Shown: piece after piece, positions 38,701 through 49,671 of the stretch
Numbering within the stretch: position 1 is the first letter of the stretch
Layout of the letters: every line of letters begins with the position of its first letter
NCBI GenBank assembly: GCA_013397075.1
Contig: VWZS01003947.1
Location: 991,322-1,055,321 of the forward strand
DNA from: Rhabdornis inornatus
Lineage: Eukaryota > Chordata > Aves > Passeriformes > Rhabdornithidae
DNA: 64,000 bases
Direction of reading: 5' to 3'
The notes under the pieces: model-generated
Told to the model about the DNA's origin: nothing
Database searches by the model: none
What the model saw: only the letters and a program-made list of their open reading frames with translations
Made by a program: the position numbers and the translations under genes

Positions 38701-41700
38701 TCACAGTCTGGACTGTGTTTTAGTAGTAAGATACCAAGTATTTATTTGACTTCTGGAAATAAATTTATTGTAGGAAGTGGCAATGCTTGCAACAAAAGTT
38801 ACAATTTTTTTTTTTTTAATCCTTGAGGGTCCACAAGTTATGAAATAATTTTCATACACATGAATCTGTTTTGTTCCACTTTATCAGGAAAAAATTCCCA
38901 AAGAGGGATGTATATTGTATTACACTTTGGAAAAGGCCACACTGCATTATTAAATCTGCATAAGCCTGCCTTTGTATGAATGTGAATCAGACATTAGAAT
39001 TACATCCTGATTTAGGTGACAAGTGACTATTTATGATCTGGTACAACATTCATTGGAAGAAGTCTTTCCAGGCTACTTACTAGATGCTCAGGAACATCCC
39101 AGTACTTTGCTGAAACAGGACTTGTTTCACTATTTGTTGTGTGATAGAGCTGAGTTTGTCTACTACTAAGAATTACAAAACTTTTCATAGGAATTATATC
39201 AACATTCAGTAATGAAAAGGAAAGTACTATCTCACTAATTTAATTTTTTTCAATTGCTGGCCTTACCCTATCTCCATTTAAAAAGTCACCCCATTTCCCA
39301 TAAATAGCTAAGAATATTCGGTGCAGCTTTAATTTTCATTTCAATTGAACGTAAATCTTACCTTACACTGTGGGATCAGCCACACCATCCACATTTGTTC
39401 TCACAGTGTTCTCGGGCACCTTTCTAAGATACTAAAGAACATTTTTCCAGGTGGAAAAACACTTACCCATGGAGAGGTCTGTTCACCACATGAGCAAGCA
39501 GGAGATTTTTGCAGTGTTTTCAACGAGAGCAGGAGCAAGGCTGTAGAGGAGACAATTGCATTTTATTATAGTATTTGTTTGTGTATTTGTTGAACTACAA
39601 AATCTGTTCTGTAGCTTGACAAATTCTCCCTACATCAAATTTATTCTACTGTGGATTAAAACAAAATACACAGTTTATAAACAGTACAGAAAAGTAAAGT
39701 GATCAGTGCTGACAATGGTCCATCAGGAAAAATATAATTGGTAATGCCATTTAAGAATGTATAAGATATGGAAGTTTAGAAGATAGCTAACACTTCCATT
39801 TATGTTGGCTTAAATCCCATTTTTATTCACTGTCAGAATTAGTATTTCAGAGATATGTCCTGTGTTGGGAATTGGGAATGCAGTTTTTACATTCCTGAAT
39901 TTGCACCTGTAAAGGAAAAGTTCTAGACTTCCTAGTACCTGCACACATTGTGTGCTTGCTTTGAGCAAGTTAGGTATTTGAATGTCAGAGTTGGCTCTTG
40001 AAACTCACTGGAGGCACAGATTTACAATTAAAAAAAAGCAGTCAACGCAAGTTTGTTTTACATATATATATAATTATCTTTTGTTATATATGCTCCTGCG
40101 TCTTGAAAAATGGCTGTAAAAATCTTTTAAAAGTGCCTCTATGTAAACTTGATTACACTTCTTGAAATTGCCAAAAAGACACTATTAGAAAAATGTGATG
40201 CAGTCTTTAGAGTGTCAGCGGATCACCATCTACGGATTTCTCATCACACCATTGATGAGAGAAATACCTATTTATGCCTTTTATTCCATAGCTGGGAAAA
40301 AAATACTTTGGACTAGCTACACAAATCGATTTCTAAGTGAAAACCTACCATGCAATTAACCTCTCCAGTGTTGCTGTCCTCACCTAATCCTTGGCAAACT
40401 TTTTGTTTTGCTGGCTGTTTCTACTAACATTTATAAAAGAGGTATCTTTTAATGGCCACATCATATTTTTACTCCTGAAACAATAATCATCTTTTGTCAC
40501 ACAGCATACTTTAATGTAGTATTTTTAAAACATTCCTTTAAGTTTAAAAAATAGTAATATTAATAGTAATTTTGTTTGAGCCATCAGTTTTCATTTTTAA
40601 TTCATGGACATTTTTGTTTCAGAATACATTCTACGACATCCATCACAATTGATTAAATCTGGTTACTACTTCTTTTTCCAAATGCCATGGTTTCCTGAAT
40701 TCATGTTTACACTAAATGATTTCAAGGTGAGCAAAATGAATGCTCTTGTTTATGTATGTAACTGTGAGTAATGGAAGAATTTCCACCTACATTGATCCCT
40801 TCTGATGTAGTTATAATTACTGGAAAAAATAGGGAGCTTTCTGATTTTTCTTCTTAAGCTTTATATAAAGTAGCATACAAGTACATAGAGTCTCTGAGAT
40901 GAACTCTTCTGCATTTCTGGGAGGTGCTGAGGGATGTACTTTTAACCTCCAGCACTAAAGTGCATTCCTCCACCTAGAGAGTCAGCTGGTTTTATTTGTG
41001 CCATACCAGTGGGACACAGTTGGTGCCTGGGGAATTCCTGCTGACTTAAATAAGTTCCTGTGTGCAGTGAGACATCCTCTTATCTCTCAGAGCCTGCTAC
41101 AGGGCAGGAAGTGTGGGAGTCTGGGCATTGCATTGAGCCAGGTGATTAATTCTGCCTGAGAAGCCAAGGCCAGCACTTTGTGTAACCTTAAATACAAGTA
41201 GGAGCAGATAGAAAAGGATGATGCAGCTGCAGGATACACCCTCCTACACACCAACAGCCGCATGCAGAGCTCCCAGTGCTGCACACAGGGCACAGCCAGC
41301 TGGGAGGTCAGGAATCATCCTCCCTGCTGCCCTGTCACCTGCTGGGGTTCATCCCAAAAAAACTATGTGCCTGCACTTGCCTTGCCTGTCACAGGTAGCA
41401 AGTCAGGATGCAGTAACTTGGTAATACTGATATTTCTCTGTATTTGATTATCTGGAATAAGTTATACTAGAGATGTTTACCTTGTGCTTTACACATTCAT
41501 AGCTCTCTAAAAACTCATTTGAACCATTCATTGTATTTTGAACATAAACAGATTTATAAATATGCATAAACAGATTTTAGAAAGATGTGTCCTGTTGAAG
41601 GACAGAAATCACATTTTCTAGCTGTCTTACATAATAGCTTTTTCTTCTTGCTTTTGTAGGTTCTGAAAAGTTTATTTACCAGCCAGGCCACTGGAATTGG

Positions 41701-44700
41701 AAGGAAAGGCTGCAGATTAACTGCAGAGGATATTGAAGCTTATCTCTATGTCTTTTCACAACCCGGAGCATTAACAGGACCCATTAACCATTACAGAACT
41801 ATTTTCAGGTCAGTATAATATTCCCAAAGGAAAATATTCTGGAATGTCCCCTGGGGACCAGAAGTGTTACTGCTGCTGAACAAGGGGAAAAGCCCCAGGT
41901 GAGTTCCTGAAGCCTCGCGAGGTGGGCACGGGGCCAGTAAAGCAGTGAGAGGCCCAGTGTGTTCTGTGAGGTGTCCACACAAAACAGCAAAACAAGCAGA
42001 GTGCACATAAGGAAAATCTTTGTTTCAAAATCTAATAAAGCAAAGACCCTTCTTCATTCACAGCCCCAATGGCAATCCCAAAAATTCACTTCTAAATAAT
42101 ACTTTGAAAATTAACATCAATTAATTATCTGCATTACAATTCATATTATGATAATATCTATCAAGAGCTTATTATTATATAATACTACTAGATTATATGG
42201 CATCCAAGTATGTTACTCCCATTGTAACTTTACAAAATCATATCTGGCACAGTGTTACTGTGTTTAGGCTATTTCTGTTTTTCAGAAAGGTGGGAGAGGG
42301 TTTTTTTAGTAACTAAGGCTAAAACTAACCTAACTTGGTTTGGGTTTGGAGTTTTTTTGTTCCTTTGTTGATCATAGCAGACTAACTTCATAGAGTAAAA
42401 CTGAAATAGCATCATAATAGGAAATATTTTTGCAAGATTAATACTTATTTTCTCAAACAGCTTTCTAATGGTTTTAACTTTCCTGAAAGGAGTTGGCTTG
42501 GCCTTAGAGACTGACACCCCCTTTTTTATCTACCAAAAACAGGGCCAGAAGGTCTTAATTCTGCATATATTCTACTTAAAGCACTAACTTGAAGGATTGT
42601 ATCAAGAAAAGTGGCATTGAACTTGTTTTTCCTTTACTGTCTCCAGTCTTCAGCAGTGATAAATGTCCTGCATGCTTCTCTAGCAAAAGACCAGCTTCCC
42701 AATATCCTTTAAAATGACAATTCCCCTCTTTCCCTGAACGCAGGTAGTAGATGTTTGAAGTAGATTAACTTTTCATTTTCCACAGTCCAAATTTACTGCC
42801 ACCTTTATTGCTCTTTCTGTGCCATCCATGCTGTCACTGTCAGGAGAGCAATCAGCAGGGATTTCACTGTGAGGAAAACAGGGACCTGAGCTAGGTGCTG
42901 TTTTGTACAGGCTGAGACAGAACTGGAACGAGAAAGCAGAAAGCTACCCCCAAGCATGGCTGACAATGGGGAATAAATGAGATGGTAACAATACACTGAT
43001 TTAAAGCTGTGCAGAGAGCAGCCGATGACATCAGCTGGGATGTCCAAGGCCACAGGGCTGCCTGGCTGCCCAGCAGCTCCCTGGCCCTGCAGCTGCTCTG
43101 CAGGAGCCCCGGGCAGGGCTAATGAGGAGCTCGGAGGCGTGAGCGCCCCGAGCCCTGCTCGTTCCATGGCCACAGCACCTCGCTTCACTGCCTGTGCAAT
43201 TAACCAGATGCTCCTCTGACAGCAGCAGTGACGTGCCTGTGATGGCTGAATTGCTCTGGGAGTCACAGACAAATGGAAGAGTTGTGAATGTTTAAACTGT
43301 TGTTTCACGCCTTTTTAGACTCATTAAGAAAGACTTAATAACTTATCAGTTACTAAGTCAGAAAGTATCTTCACAGCTGCTAATTCCTCTGTGTGTTTTG
43401 AGTGTATGTTTGTGCATTGTTCGCTTTATTTTTCTAATGAAAGTACACCTGCACTGAATTCAGAGAATCTTATTTAGGTGCTATCAGCCACAATGCAGCA
43501 GGCTTTGGACTGGAAGGAAAAGATCAGTCATTCAGTTCTTGTCACCAGTTCTGATGGTCATGCCTTATGGGATGGGAATCGTTAGATATAAAAATTGGAT
43601 TGGAATTTTCCCTTTCTCTCATCTAAGTCATTAAGCAGCACTTGGATGCTAATGACTTGTATTCACCGTAACTCCAGTGGGCTGATACTGGTGACCTGTG
43701 TGTTAAAGGGTTCCAACTCATTGCTATCCACATGGAGTTTCATTCTTCAGAGCCTAATTTTTCTGGAATGTTATTTCTAAAGAGGTGATTAAAATAACCT
43801 ACTTCCATCCATCACCAGTACATCTTTTTATAAATAGCACAGTGGTCATTCCTTTCACTATACATTAAATACAAACACTTGGAGAATAAATCCATAAAGT
43901 TTTTCTGTCATGCTTGGTTAAGAGAGATAAGGTAAGAAGCTGGAACTTGAATTTCTTCTGATATGCCATTTGTTTAGAAAATAGGATTAGTTCTCTTGTA
44001 ACAGTTAAGAAGTACTTCACTGTTTACAGAGAAACTGTGTAACAATGCTATATAAAGGTCTGAGTCTGTTTTTCAAAGATCTTAATATTTCATGAATTGA
44101 ACTTCTCTTTCTAAATGAGAAATCTGTATGTTAATTGTTATTAAAGGTGATTTCTAGAAACTTCAGGCATGATATAATTTCCCATATTCCAGACTGAACA
44201 GAAATATAGTGTAGTTCATAGGCAATGAAAAGTGACCAAAAAAGCCTGTAAAAAAAAGCCTGTAAAAAAAAGCCTGTAAAAAGCCTGATAGAGTTTACCT
44301 AAGTGAGGCTACAAATCTTGCAAGGCACAAAACAGTAAACTCTACAGTAGTGAAAAAACACACATGTTAATAGTGAAGAGATCCAGGATACTGGATTAAA
44401 AGGTAAAGAGATTAGTCTCAATGCACTGAATCAGATCATCATATTATCAGTTTTTAAAATTGGTACTATAAATAACCTGTGGTTCAGTGGGTGAGATCAG
44501 GTTGTTTGCAAAATGAGATTTAAATGCACTGGTAAAAAAGGCCATTTTAAGAATTTTTGTAATCATCAATCAAAATGAAATTATTATCTAAAGTGGTCTT
44601 TTATTAACATTTCTTGACTTCACATGTAAGTTGAGAGGAAGAATGTCTTCAAAGTCTCTATTTCTTTGTCTTATTTTAAACTAAAGCATGTCACCTTCTT

Positions 44701-45527
44701 TATCTTGCTCTTTTTACAGAGCATGTCTCTTAATTAAACTCCTAAGTTTAAAACTAGTACTTACATATGTCATAAAAGTTTATTTAGGAAATCTTTTTTA
44801 TACATAACTGGTTTAAAATAATCCTGGTTTTGCATTAATATAATAAAGATTTGTAGCTGATCAGATGGAATCTGTTTTGAATTGTCACAGCTAGTCTGTC
44901 ACTGTATGTGGCTAAAAGTTGGCAAGTCAAGCTTAGATAAATTTTTTAGCATCTTTGAAATGTGCTGGAATAAATTCTGATGGGTTAATGCTGAAAAGTC
45001 TTTCTAGCTACGTGCATCTTTCATAATGTCTCTAATATGAGGTAATATTTATAAAATATTCAATTTTAAATGATTAAGAAAAAGATTTTTAAATTTTACT
45101 GAAAGTTTAAGTAGGTAATTTTGGTAGAACTTGGAGTCACAATGGTTTTTTGGTATAGTAGGAGACATCATGGAACCCAGAAAGTTTACAATGAGATTCA
45201 CTGCATTGATTTCAAAAGCTGTGTTGAATGAAATATGTCTTTGTAATTTTTTATTAAAATAAGACCTAACTAAGTCTGTTTTATTTTTAAAGCTGCCTAC
45301 CTCTGCAGCACCATGAAGTCATCATGCCAACTCTGCTGTTATGGGGAGAAAGGGATGCATTTATGGAAGTTGAGATGGCAGAAATTACAAGGATTTATGT
45401 TAAAAATCATTTCAGATTAACTATTTTGTCAGAAGCCAGTCATTGGCTCCAGCAGGATCAACCTGACATAGTGAACAAGTTGATATGGACCTTTCTTAAG
45501 GAAGAGACAAAAAGAAAAAGAGAATGA
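29744..45527 (+). CDS. EPHX4: EPHX4, epoxide hydrolase 4 (alpha/beta-hydrolase fold), complete in 7 coding exons
   Basis: Coding exons: 29744-29941, 32765-32850, 36257-36414, 38456-38584, 40623-40726, 41660-41808, 45293-45527. The sum is 1059 bases, 352 residues plus TGA, phases consistent; human EPHX4 is 362. Residues 5-31 are a hydrophobic N-terminal membrane anchor rich in Leu, Cys and Ala. Family motifs: oxyanion-hole HGFP (89-92) in LLLHGFPEFW, the RGYGETD loop (117-123), nucleophile D158 in GHDWGG, acid D296 in LLLWGERDAFM, base H325 in SEASHW. Y270 in NHYR lies where epoxide hydrolases carry a lid tyrosine. The triad order Asp-Asp-His fits hydrolysis through an ester intermediate. The physiological substrate of EPHX4 is not well established, and the closest paralogue is EPHX3; synteny decides for EPHX4. 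The C terminus is basic (KEETKRKRE). The start has G at -3 and +4. Confidence 0.95.
29999..30213 (+). repeat. GC-rich minisatellite in EPHX4 intron 1
   Basis: There are five imperfect tandem units of roughly 39-51 bases. Each begins GCTGTGCATGGCACCC and ends CTGCTGTGGGGTGC. Length differences come from extra CTGCC, CTGT or GTGT steps. The array starts 58 bases after the exon 1 donor, inside the CpG island. It creates long open frames on both strands (up to about 350 codons), which are artefacts of the repeat and of CpG-island composition. Confidence 0.85.
30925..30962. repeat. Overlapping alternative hairpins in EPHX4 intron 1
   Basis: Two perfect 8-base stems share bases: AATGCTGT/ACAGCATT (30925-30932 with 30940-30947) and CATTGTCA/TGACAATG (30944-30951 with 30955-30962). 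A third pairing (TGTCAATAT with ATATTGACA) links the halves. The structures are mutually exclusive. Confidence 0.7.
38456..38584 (+). other. EPHX4: EPHX4 nucleophile-elbow exon
   Basis: This exon encodes residues 149-190 plus split codons. It contains CVLIGHDWGGMIAW, the sharp turn that presents the catalytic aspartate D158 in epoxide hydrolases and haloalkane dehalogenases. It ends NFPHPSVFT, the conserved strand before the lid domain. It is the most diagnostic exon of the gene. Confidence 0.9.
44238..44287 (+). repeat. Short tandem repeat (14-base AAAAAAAAGCCTGT unit) in EPHX4 intron 6
   Basis: About 3.6 copies of an A-run followed by GCCTGT, with full 14-base units at 44250-44263 and 44264-44277 and a truncated last unit ending at 44287. 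It lies in the 3.5-kb last intron of EPHX4 with no evident function. Confidence 0.85.
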
Positions 45528-45554
45528 CTGTTTGTACATGTTTTAAGGGGTCTA

Positions 45555-45560
45555 AATAAA
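45555..45560 (+). terminator. EPHX4: EPHX4 polyadenylation signal (AATAAA)
   Basis: A canonical AATAAA lies 28 bases after the EPHX4 stop codon. It would give a very short 3' untranslated region. A second AATAAA at 46200-46205 could give a longer transcript. Confidence 0.6.
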
Positions 45561-46199
45561 AGCTCTTTGGATTGAAAACCTAATTGTTATCAGGGCCATA
45601 TTTCCAGCCTGCCTTCTATTTTGAGCTCTGTTAGAGAAAAGTGTTTTCATTGTACTGTACATTTGGACACTAATCGTACAGCTAAAAGAAGTGAGTATGA
45701 GAATATATGATACCAACATTGGTTTTACCTGTATACTTGTATTTTGCACATAAAAACACCTGCCTTAAAATACATATGTATTTGTACAGAAAGAAAATCA
45801 TGGAAAGTTGCTTGGTTTTGTTTTCTCCCTTGCTTTACAGTTTTAATGTGTGGTGCCTTTTACAAATTTATAATGAAACAATAGTGTGGTGCCATACTGA
45901 AGAAAGTCCCAAGTTTTCATTCTAGATTTGCCTGAATTTTTTTAATGTATTTTACCATTAAACAGTAATTAACTCTTTTTATCTATATTTTAGCATACTG
46001 AACGATTGAAAATTTTCTGGGTATGTTTCTAGTCTTCAAGTGAATAATGGTCTGTATCTTGTTGTATTGTTGAATGCAGCTGCTTTGCGCAATGTGTTTT
46101 TCTTTCTTGACTAAAAAATGGGAAGCCTGTACACTCCACATGTCTGAACAAGAACAATGGAAAATTAAGATATAACATGTATCAAATCCACCTCTGTCT

Positions 46200-46205
46200 A
46201 ATAAA
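46200..46205 (+). terminator. EPHX4: Alternative EPHX4 polyadenylation signal (AATAAA)
   Basis: AATAAA lies about 670 bases past the stop codon, in an AT-rich stretch consistent with a 3' untranslated region (CTGTCTAATAAAATGC). Use is inferred only. Confidence 0.4.
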
Positions 46206-46999
46206 ATGCAACTGACACGACTCCCTTTACTTTATGTGACTTCCTATGGAGAGATTTGCTGCAGCTAAGAACTGGGTTTGAATAGCTGGTCCGGTATTCA
46301 GCCTGGACACTCATGCTATGATTGTTGTAATTTCTTGAAAATAATGCCTCGTTGGCATTATCCTTCCCATGTCAAAAACTACTGTTCTTGTCTCCAAGAA
46401 CTGCTGCCAAGTTCCTGTGTTTATAGGAGGAAGAGACACAGTGATTATGGACACAAAGGGGTAGAATTAACTTGCGTGTGATGGCAGGGGAGAAGAAAAC
46501 TGTATGCTAACTACAAGGGGGAAAGAAGCAAAAACACGAGATCACAGGATAGGTGTCACCTGCCTATCGGGTTTCCAAAGCCTCCCTCTCCACCTGCAGA
46601 GCAAGTGCAGTGCCCTGGAATCAAAGGTGAACAAGAGTGCACTGCGGGAGGCATCAGGCCAGGTGAGCCTGAACCAACTGTGCACAGCAGGGTAGAATAG
46701 AGCTCAGGGATACTGGGGAGTCCCGACGCATCCCCACCCTGCCATGTGTGTCATCTCTTTCGAGCCACTGTCCCACTCGGGTACTCGGTGCAGTCCCTGC
46801 TCAGTGTAACCCTCACAAGGAAGGACCAAGCGGTGCTGCCTGCCCAGCGTTAGCTCGTGGCTGCAGACCCGCTCTCGTCCCTTCTGGAAATCCCAGGAGA
46901 GTCTCCTGAGGACCATGACAATGGTGTTGAACTTGCTTCCACCACTGGTACCTGCCTTTCAAGCATTTTTCCCCGAATATTTTGAGCACTTACCAACTT

Positions 47000-47586
47000 A
47001 AATGGTTACGTGCCTCTCTTACACTATGAGGCTGGAAAGGCTCTCCCTGGTCTCAGGAGATGGCACAGAGAGACTTCGATCACCTGTGCAGCAGTTTTGC
47101 TCTGGCAAAACAGCTGGTACTGGTGAGTACGGATTTTCCTGCAGAGCACAGGCTGGCTGGAAGCTGCAGCCCTCCCCGCTTCCTGCCCTGCGGCCCTGCG
47201 GCAGGTGCACACGGCAGGGGCGGCGCAGAACGCCAGGCCCAGCACACGAGGGCGCTGCGCTCGGGGGCGCGGCGGGAACGGCCTCGTGTGAGGGAATGGC
47301 CCTGGTGTGAGGGAACAGCCTGCGGCGGGAGCGGACACGTGTGCAGGAACGGCACCTGTGTGCGGGAACGGCCCCGTGTGACGGAACGGCCCGCGGCCGG
47401 ACCCACACGGCGTGGGGCGGAGCGGCCGCCGGTAGGGGGCGCACTCCCGGCGGCGCTCGCGCTCGGGCCGCCGAGGCCCCGCCCCCACTGGAGGCCCCAC
47501 CCTCTCCCCTGGTTCCCTGCCGGGGGCGGGGCCAGGCCAGCGCCGCCGGCCCTCATTGGCGGAAGCCCCTGCTGGCCCCGCCCCCC
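47000..47586 (+). promoter_or_regulatory. BTBD8: GC-rich, CpG-rich region upstream of BTBD8 (end of left contig)
   Basis: CpG-dense DNA holds GC boxes (GGGGGCGGGGCC at about 47522-47533, CCCCGCCCCC near the join) and an inverted CCAAT box (ATTGG, 47555-47559). This fits the distal part of a CpG-island promoter for BTBD8. It ends at an N (47587), so the distance to the true BTBD8 first exon (49672 after removing the redundant contig) is unknown. Confidence 0.6.
47274..47392 (+). repeat. GC-rich minisatellite (18-19-base GGGAACGGCC...GTGTGA units)
   Basis: Around six imperfect copies of a unit like GGGAACGGCCCCGTGTGA; one copy is expanded by an inserted GCGGCGGGAGCGG segment. The array lies in the CpG-rich block ahead of BTBD8 and causes spurious long open frames in several phases. 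Confidence 0.75.
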
Positions 47587-47587
47587 N
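47587..47587. other. Contig join (single N), left edge of redundant segment
   Basis: The N lies between CCCCGCCCCCC and GCAGCGGCTG. The sequence to its right starts in the middle of BTBD8 exon 1, at the base equivalent to 49731. Confidence 0.85.
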
Positions 47588-49552
47588 GCAGCGGCTGAAG
47601 GAGGCGCTGGCCGAGCAGCTCCGGCAGGACCTGGACAGGTGGGCGCGGGGCGGTGGCCGAGCCGGGGGCGGCGCCGGGCGGGGCGGGGACACGCGGTAAC
47701 GGTGCTGTCCCGCAGGCTGCTGGCGGAGGGGACCCGCTCCGATGTGACTTTCCGAGTCGGCGATGAGGAGGTGCGGGCGCACCGGGCGGTGCTGCTGGCG
47801 CGGGCGCCGCTGGTCTGCGAACGTCTGGCGGGGGGACAGATGCAGCTGGACGGCGTGGAACCCGCGGAGTTACGGGAATTCCTGCGGTGAGTGCGCGGCC
47901 GCGGCAGGATTGATGAGCTGGTCCCCGCACCACCTCTTTTGTCTCCTGCCTCTTCTTTCTTCACAGTGCTACCACCTGTTTTAAAGCTTTTCTCATTCAG
48001 GGCAGTACCCCCACAGCCTTCCTGCAGAGTTTGCAGAGCACTTTTCTGTGACTGCTTTCTTTTCCTCTGCCTTTGTCCTTCTGCTGATAGCACATGGCTG
48101 TACTCTACATCTTAATGTGCTTTTTTATGGGATGTAAAGGACTTGTACTAGAAAAAGAGGAAAAAATCAGCAAAAATCCTTTGAGATTGTCTGTGCCTAC
48201 TGAAACCCTTTTTAGCAAGATTCCCCGATAAAAACAGCAAATAAAACCCACTGTCAGCTCATATTTTAAAAACTTACAGATATAGGAATCTAGGAGAACT
48301 TCAGCAAGTTGGATGAAAATGCATTAAGTTCGAAACTCATCTCTGGGCTAGGCCAAACACGGCATAGCTTTGATGTGAACTGCGATCCCAGAGGGAGCTG
48401 TGTGGGCTGGCTACTCCCCAGGGACTAGAGCAAGGGCCAGCATGTTTTTGCACTGCCAGCTGTTTTCCCATTGCCACATATGCAACATCTCTCATGTCTT
48501 GCTTCAAACCTTAGGTGAGTTACATGAGGGGTGTTGGCTGGTGCTGCCACCAGACCTTGCAGTCCTCCTTCTCATAAGTTCCTCTAATCCTTTTTTCAAA
48601 GAACTGCTTTTCTCTAACAAAGCTGTGGTGGTGCCACCTACTTTCTCTAAAAAAGAGTTGGTGTTAGAGCTGATCGGCACTTAACAGGAATGCACCAGGA
48701 GCAAAGTGGTAGAAAGAAATCACTCTGGGGTTTCACAAGAATTCAGGATGTGCCGAGAAATTGTAGGTACTTGCTACAGGCTCCTGAAATTGTTACTAAG
48801 AGGAACGGGATAGTGTTGCAGTTTTAAAGTTTAGTGCTTGAAACACAACCTAATTATTAAAGTAAACTTTCTGACCTCAGAGTAATGTCTGAAACATAGA
48901 GTCCTTGTAGTGGAGCAGGTTGATTACCAGGCATTTGCTGGGTTACTGCCACAGCCTGGTAGGAACATTAGCAAAACAAGTACGAAACAAAACAGCATGG
49001 ATTTTGTCTTGTATCTTTCCTGATTCCATTGTTACTGTGATATCATTCTTTCACATTCATGTAAGTGGTGTTACAGAGGAATTTCATGGAGAAGCATGAT
49101 AATGCAATTTTTAAAAAAATCAAATTAATTTTGAAATAATTATTCTGAATAATTATTTATATACTGTTATAGCAGAGGTTTGTATTCCTAATAGTAAGCA
49201 CTTAATATGCCACTTGCTTTCAATTTCGTCTGGGTTTGCTATAAAGCAAGGAATGATGTCTGGAGTCCTCCATGTTCTCCAAAAAGCATGGCATTGGAAA
49301 ACACTTTAAACTCAGCTCAACTAACTGTAAACCTTGTTTACATTTAGTAAAATTCTAAACTCACAGTGAGTTTAGAATTTTGAAATTAACCTCCCCATAT
49401 GTTCTAAGCTGTGTATGAAGTGTGCTTTGCAAGATAATTGCTTTTTCTTAACTTAGTCTGTGGTGCTGTTTGATACTTCACCTTTTGAGTCCTCTAACCT
49501 AGCACATTCTGTGGAGATTTGTGCTTAAAAAGTGCACTGAATTTTGACAACA
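47588..49552 (+). repeat. Redundant copy of 49731-51695 (probable unmerged duplicate contig) with BTBD8 exon 1 fragment and exon 2
   Basis: The 1965 bases between the two Ns repeat 49731-51695 with a constant offset of 2143 and no difference that I could find by eye. It contains the last 51 bases of BTBD8 exon 1 (47588-47638), a full exon 2 (47716-47886) and the first 1.67 kb of intron 2. It lacks the start codon. Both edges coincide with Ns, it lies entirely inside the next contig, and it carries no diverged bases, so an assembly artefact is far more likely than a real tandem duplication. It should not be annotated as a second gene. Confidence 0.88.
49349..49381. repeat. Perfect 16-base palindrome with one-base spacer (copy in redundant segment)
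   Basis: AAAATTCTAAACTCAC and its exact reverse complement are separated by a single A. The same palindrome lies at 51492-51524 in the retained copy. DNA of this form could extrude as a cruciform or, if transcribed in BTBD8 intron 2, form a tight hairpin. Confidence 0.85.
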
Positions 49553-49553
49553 N
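49553..49553. other. Contig join (single N), right edge of redundant segment
   Basis: The N separates intronic AT-rich sequence (TTTTGACAACA) from CpG-rich promoter sequence (GCCGGTTACTGCC). The change of composition across one N shows that the two sides are not neighbours in the genome. Confidence 0.85.
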
Positions 49554-49671
49554 GCCGGTTACTGCCCGCGCCCCGAGCGTCGTCTCGGTGCTCTCCGTGG
49601 TTGTAGCGGCCTGTCGCTAAGGCACCGACTGCCAGTCCCGCCCCAGTGTCTGTCGCCTTGGCGGCCGGCAC
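49554..49671 (+). promoter_or_regulatory. BTBD8: BTBD8 5' leader and proximal CpG island
   Basis: CpG-rich DNA runs from the contig edge to the BTBD8 ATG and continues through exons 1 and 2 to about 50050. It contains a GC-box-like CCCGCCCC (49637-49644). The transcription start cannot be placed, and the promoter is cut by the contig join. Confidence 0.6.

Larger units (their letters stand above)
45528..46999. other. EPHX4-BTBD8 intergenic region
   Basis: The first 700 bases are AT-rich and fit an EPHX4 3' untranslated region. From about 46550 the sequence becomes moderately GC-rich, leading into the CpG-rich block from 47000. No protein-coding exon was recognised. Confidence 0.55.

Noticed and set aside
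47019..48093. Long open frames on both strands in the BTBD8 CpG region (up to 337 codons)
   Set aside because: They cross an N at a contig join, mirror the real BTBD8 exon in other frames, and consist of Pro/Arg/Ala-rich low-complexity sequence.
47588..49552. Real tandem gene duplication of BTBD8
   Set aside because: Both boundaries are Ns, no diverged base was seen between the copies, the copy starts mid-exon without a start codon, and it lies wholly within the neighbouring contig; an assembly artefact explains all of this.
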